NCBI GenBank assembly: GCA_031370825.1
Contig: JANMRB010000050.1
Location: forward strand, 1 to 8,683
DNA length: 8,683 nt
Source: JAENVT01 sp031370825
GTDB lineage: Bacteria > Actinomycetota > Acidimicrobiia > Acidimicrobiales > Ilumatobacteraceae
Reading direction: 5' to 3'
The notes under the pieces were generated by a model. It was not told where the DNA came from. It worked only from the letters and a program-made list of their open reading frames with translations, and ran no database searches. Below are positions 6,158 to 8,683 of the stretch, one piece after another (the first letter of the stretch is position 1; every line of letters starts with the position of its first letter). The position numbers were made by a program, and so were the translations under genes.

Positions 6158-8392
6158 CGCACGGATGCCGCTGGTGAACGCCGGACTGCTGAATCCGCTC
6201 GGGCGGAAGGTGGCAAGGTCGATGAGCAACGGCGCGCGCACGCCGCTGAACTGTGGTTGATCGAGGGCGAGGATCTGGCGACCGCCAATGCGTATCCCGT
6301 TGCGCAGCACCAAGAAGTTGTAACGGAACGCGCCTGCGTCATCGGAGTGGACCGTCGTGAACGGGACCTCACCCTCGAACGCCAACTGCAGGTCGATGTT
6401 CGGCGGGAAACCTGAGCCGATCGCCGCGGTCACTTCGCCGGCACTGACCACACCAGGGTTCATCTTCAACGTCGGGGTGAACACCACCACCACCACTGCC
6501 ACGTTCGTGCCGATGACTCGAAGCGCTGCTTGCGCCGATTGGCCGCCGGTTCCGAGAATCGCCAACGTGGCGGCCGTCGAACCTTCACGGGTGACGGTTG
6601 CGGCGACCGAGATCGTGCAAGACGCCCCGGGTGCGAGTGAGCCCGTGCACGTGTTGGAAGCAATCGAGAACTGGTCTGCGCCGCCGCCATTGAGGCTGAC
6701 CCCGGAGAACGTCACCGCGGTTTGTCCGGGATTCGACACAGTGAAGCTTTGCGCGGGCAGAGATGTGCCGACTGGGGCGGTACCGAAGTTCGCGGCCGTC
6801 GGTGCGATCGTCAGCGAGCCCGCGGTGGGCAGCGCTCGCCCGTTGCCCACCAGCGACACCGAAACCGAGAGTCCGTCCCCCGAGACCGTGATCGACGATG
6901 AAGCGCCGCCTATGACGGTTGGCTTGAACACCACGGTCACCGTGCATGAAGCGCCCGCGGGAAGCAGTCCCCCGCACCCGTTGGCGGTTATCACGAACGG
7001 AGCGCCCGGTGGTGTGATGACACTGAGGTTGATCACGACACCGGAGGTGTTGGTGAGGACCGCGTTTTGGGGTGGCGATTGCGAGCCCACATCGACATTG
7101 CCAAAGTTGAGCGTCGGCGTGATGTCGAGTGCGATCGGTCGATCGCGCATCCACACCTCGGGGCCCGAAGAGGTCACCGCGCCACCCGACAACTCGGCGT
7201 TGGAAAACGTTGAAAACGAAGTGGAGAAGGCCACGAAGCGGCCGGTCGACGACATCGAGGGTTGGCCGGCGCCACCCGTTACGGGCGCGCCCGATACCCC
7301 GAACGAGACGAGATCGAAGACCGACGTGTCGAAGAAGCCCGAAGTCGAACGCGCCACCCACACTTGCGAGTTCTCGAACTGATCCTGCTCCGAGAGTGCA
7401 ATCTGGGAACCGTCGGGACTGATGTCGGGCGAGCCGAGTCCGAGGCCCGCCGGCATGGGCTGGCCGGGGGTGTCGGTGACGAGCCGCGTCACCTTTGCGA
7501 CACGGTCACGCACGAACATCTGCGGTTGGGTCCCGGCAGGGAGCCCCAACTCCGTCGCGTTCGACGTGAACGCGACGTAGCGACCATCTGCCGACACGGA
7601 GGCCTCGGTGCTGAACCCCGAGACCGGCTGGCCAGCGTTGTTCACGGAAACAATCTCGGTCGTGCAGGTAGCGGTGCACGGCGCCGACCATCCGAGCACG
7701 AATTCAGTGAAGAAATCGGTGGGAGATCGGCCCGCGACAGTGATGAAACTGCCATTGTCGGAGATGTCGATGGACTCGGTTCTGTCGAAGACCACTGTCA
7801 GCACGCTCTCGGTCAGGGTGCTGGTGTCGATCCTGGCGATGTGGGGCTCCCCCGTCGTGAACGTCGATAGCGATGAGTAGGCGATGTACCGTCCATCCGC
7901 CGACACGGCCAAGGTTCCCTCAAAAGTGTTGGGAAAGAGAACAACATTCGAGGCAACCGTGACCGGCAGGCTGTTGGGTACACACCGGTTCCACGAATAG
8001 ATGTCCCACTGACCGAATGAACCATTGGTCCACAGGCCCCAGAACGCGACGTGGCAACCGTCCCTGCTCACCTTGCCACCCGCCATGTGCCCCCATATTC
8101 CGGATACAACGGGTTGAGGAACGGGGGTCGTCGTATGCGCGGCGCGATTTCGCACGTAGAGGGTCTCGGGGACCGCTCCACTGAAGTCCTGACTGTCGAA
8201 CAGCACGATGTTGCCATCGCCCGACACGGACGGGGCGAAATCATTCGTCGGGCCGCCCGCCACGACCGAGATCAGCTCAGCGGGCGCCGCTGCAATCGAC
8301 GTGCCCTCGCCCACCCAGCCCAAGGCTGCGACGATCAGGAGGCCTGCAAGTACACACCGTCCCGTACGCCCCCGAGACGGGCCGTAGCTCAC
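6137..8392 (-). CDS. Secreted PD40 beta-propeller protein with two choice-of-anchor D (ASH) domains and Ig-like C-terminus, paralog B
   Basis: A 751-aa exported protein and tandem paralog of the gene downstream of it. The signal peptide covers about residues 1-36 (hydrophobic core 14-26, Ala-rich end). Seven propeller motifs occur near 55, 107, 162, 208, 264, 323 and 378. Two ASH domains lie at about 424-518 and 526-628, with Cys pairs 473/483 and 582/592. An Ig-like domain (about 638-731) carries GSGFPPN and DDAGAF, and the tail ends VSRGG. Additional Cys at 113/137 and 239/243 align with Cys in paralog A, suggesting disulfides outside the cell. The start is GTG at 8390-8392, which overlaps the upstream stop as GTGA, so translation is probably coupled. 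Five consecutive GTG codons give Val633-637 where paralog A has a mixed sequence. The function is unknown. By family, such propellers bind ligands or partner proteins. Confidence 0.88.
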   Translation of the reverse strand: MSYGPSRGRTGRCVLAGLLIVAALGWVGEGTSIAAAPAELISVVAGGPTNDFAPSVSGDGNIVLFDSQDFSGAVPETLYVRNRAAHTTTPVPQPVVSGIWGHMAGGKVSRDGCHVAFWGLWTNGSFGQWDIYSWNRCVPNSLPVTVASNVVLFPNTFEGTLAVSADGRYIAYSSLSTFTTGEPHIARIDTSTLTESVLTVVFDRTESIDISDNGSFITVAGRSPTDFFTEFVLGWSAPCTATCTTEIVSVNNAGQPVSGFSTEASVSADGRYVAFTSNATELGLPAGTQPQMFVRDRVAKVTRLVTDTPGQPMPAGLGLGSPDISPDGSQIALSEQDQFENSQVWVARSTSGFFDTSVFDLVSFGVSGAPVTGGAGQPSMSSTGRFVAFSTSFSTFSNAELSGGAVTSSGPEVWMRDRPIALDITPTLNFGNVDVGSQSPPQNAVLTNTSGVVINLSVITPPGAPFVITANGCGGLLPAGASCTVTVVFKPTVIGGASSSITVSGDGLSVSVSLVGNGRALPTAGSLTIAPTAANFGTAPVGTSLPAQSFTVSNPGQTAVTFSGVSLNGGGADQFSIASNTCTGSLAPGASCTISVAATVTREGSTAATLAILGTGGQSAQAALRVIGTNVAVVVVVFTPTLKMNPGVVSAGEVTAAIGSGFPPNIDLQLAFEGEVPFTTVHSDDAGAFRYNFLVLRNGIRIGGRQILALDQPQFSGVRAPLLIDLATFRPSGFSSPAFTSGIRALVSRGG
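6276..6352 (-). repeat. Near-identical 77-bp block, copy in paralog B
   Basis: Partner of 3881-3957, differing only at two silent positions. It lies in the best-conserved part of the duplicated genes. The two copies are direct repeats about 2.4 kb apart, so recombination between them would delete one paralog's worth of sequence and leave a single chimeric gene. Confidence 0.9.
6482..6496 (-). repeat. Five-copy GTG trinucleotide run coding for Val-5
   Basis: Five CAC units on the plus strand read as GTG x5 in paralog B (Val633-637), in the linker between the second ASH domain and the Ig-like domain. Paralog A has VQVVEV at this place. A small slippage-type expansion is likely; length changes would stay in frame. 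Confidence 0.6.
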
Positions 8393-8683
8393 TTCTGGAA
8401 GCCGCCAAACGAACCTGAGACGGCGCAGCCTGGCAGCGTGGGTCCGGGTGTTGTGCAGGCGATGGTCATGACGAGATTCGAGCCGGGATTGAACATGTAC
8501 GGCGCCACGAAGTGCAAGTCGAGATCACGGAAGTTCTCGAGCGCCGACTGCATGATGACGTTGCCGTCGCGTTTGATCTGGACGAAGCCGGTGTCTCCAT
8601 TCGGGTTCTGCAAGACCATGTCGGTCACTGCGAACGTCGACGAGAAGGGATTGGTGAAGTCCTGACTGGCCCCCGGCGACACC
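8389..8683 (-). CDS. Unidentified protein, C-terminal 97 residues only (5' end outside window)
   Basis: The minus-strand frame is open from the right edge to a TGA at 8389-8391, so only the C-terminal part is visible. Its stop overlaps the GTG start of paralog B by four bases (GTGA), the usual sign of one operon. The residues alternate hydrophobic and polar (for example FVQIKRDGNVIMQ and LDLHFVAPYMF), which suggests a beta-sandwich. A late Cys pair (IACTTPG...PGCAVSG) suggests an oxidising, extracellular location. I recognise no family. Given the company it keeps, it may be exported along with the propeller proteins, but its N-terminus is not available to check for a signal peptide. A GTG codon at 8680-8682 is not evidence of a start. 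Confidence 0.65.
   Translation of the reverse strand, partial: VSPGASQDFTNPFSSTFAVTDMVLQNPNGDTGFVQIKRDGNVIMQSALENFRDLDLHFVAPYMFNPGSNLVMTIACTTPGPTLPGCAVSGSFGGFQK

Noticed and set aside
6076..6372. N-terminal extension of paralog A by 99 residues, starting inside paralog B
   Set aside because: The added residues are Arg/Ser-rich, overlap the 3' end of paralog B in another frame, and would bury the obvious signal peptide.
6357..7382. 341-codon plus-strand open frame, partly mirrored by similar shorter frames opposite paralog A
   Set aside because: It is antisense to paralog B. The similarity to frames opposite paralog A follows from the duplication of the sense genes, the frame is broken by stops in A, and there is no ribosome site.
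3742..8392. Propeller proteins as TolB of a Tol-Pal system
   Set aside because: Only the propeller repeat is shared. There are no TolA/Q/R/Pal genes, and the ASH plus Ig-like domains point to a different extracellular protein class.
1..8683. CRISPR array, tRNA, insertion sequence, phage or defence island
   Set aside because: No regularly spaced short repeats, tRNA-like cloverleaf, transposase, integrase or terminal inverted repeats were seen. The only long repeats belong to the paralogous genes.

Overview
The DNA is GC-rich, and its third codon positions are strongly G/C. The gene content (a form II CoxL-like molybdenum hydroxylase, a mycobacterial Nei2-like DNA glycosylase, and secreted PD40 propeller proteins with choice-of-anchor D domains) fits a high-GC actinobacterium, possibly Acidimicrobiia. 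That placement is inferred from gene style; there is no rRNA or other marker to confirm it.

Layout. (1) 1-2479, plus strand: the C-terminal two thirds of a CoxL-family molybdopterin hydroxylase large subunit, then after 13 nt a complete Nei/Fpg DNA glycosylase. (2) 2468-2504: a strong hairpin separating this pair from a convergent gene. (3) 2513-3079, minus strand: a secreted cupredoxin with an amicyanin-type copper loop, preceded by a good ribosome site and a plausible promoter. (4) 3080-3297: a divergent intergenic region. (5) 3298-3723, plus strand: a small stand-alone papain-like cysteine protease with no signal peptide. (6) 3742-8683, minus strand: probably one transcription unit, read right to left. 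It holds the 3' end of an unidentified gene, whose stop overlaps the GTG start of the next gene, and then two tandem paralogs of 751 and 777 aa. Each paralog has a signal peptide, a seven-motif PD40/TolB-like beta-propeller, two ASH (choice-of-anchor D) domains, an Ig-like domain and a conserved tail.

The two paralogs dominate the window. They resemble each other least in the propeller and most in the C-terminal 117 residues (about 91% identical by hand count), where a 77-bp DNA stretch differs at only two positions. Both end in a hairpin-forming palindrome that includes the stop codon. They look like exported surface or extracellular binding proteins made as a duplicated pair; the ligand and partners are unknown.

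I found no tRNA, rRNA, CRISPR array, insertion sequence, phage gene or attachment site. No previously undescribed system can be demonstrated here. The best leads are the paralog pair with its conserved tail, and the orphan cysteine protease.
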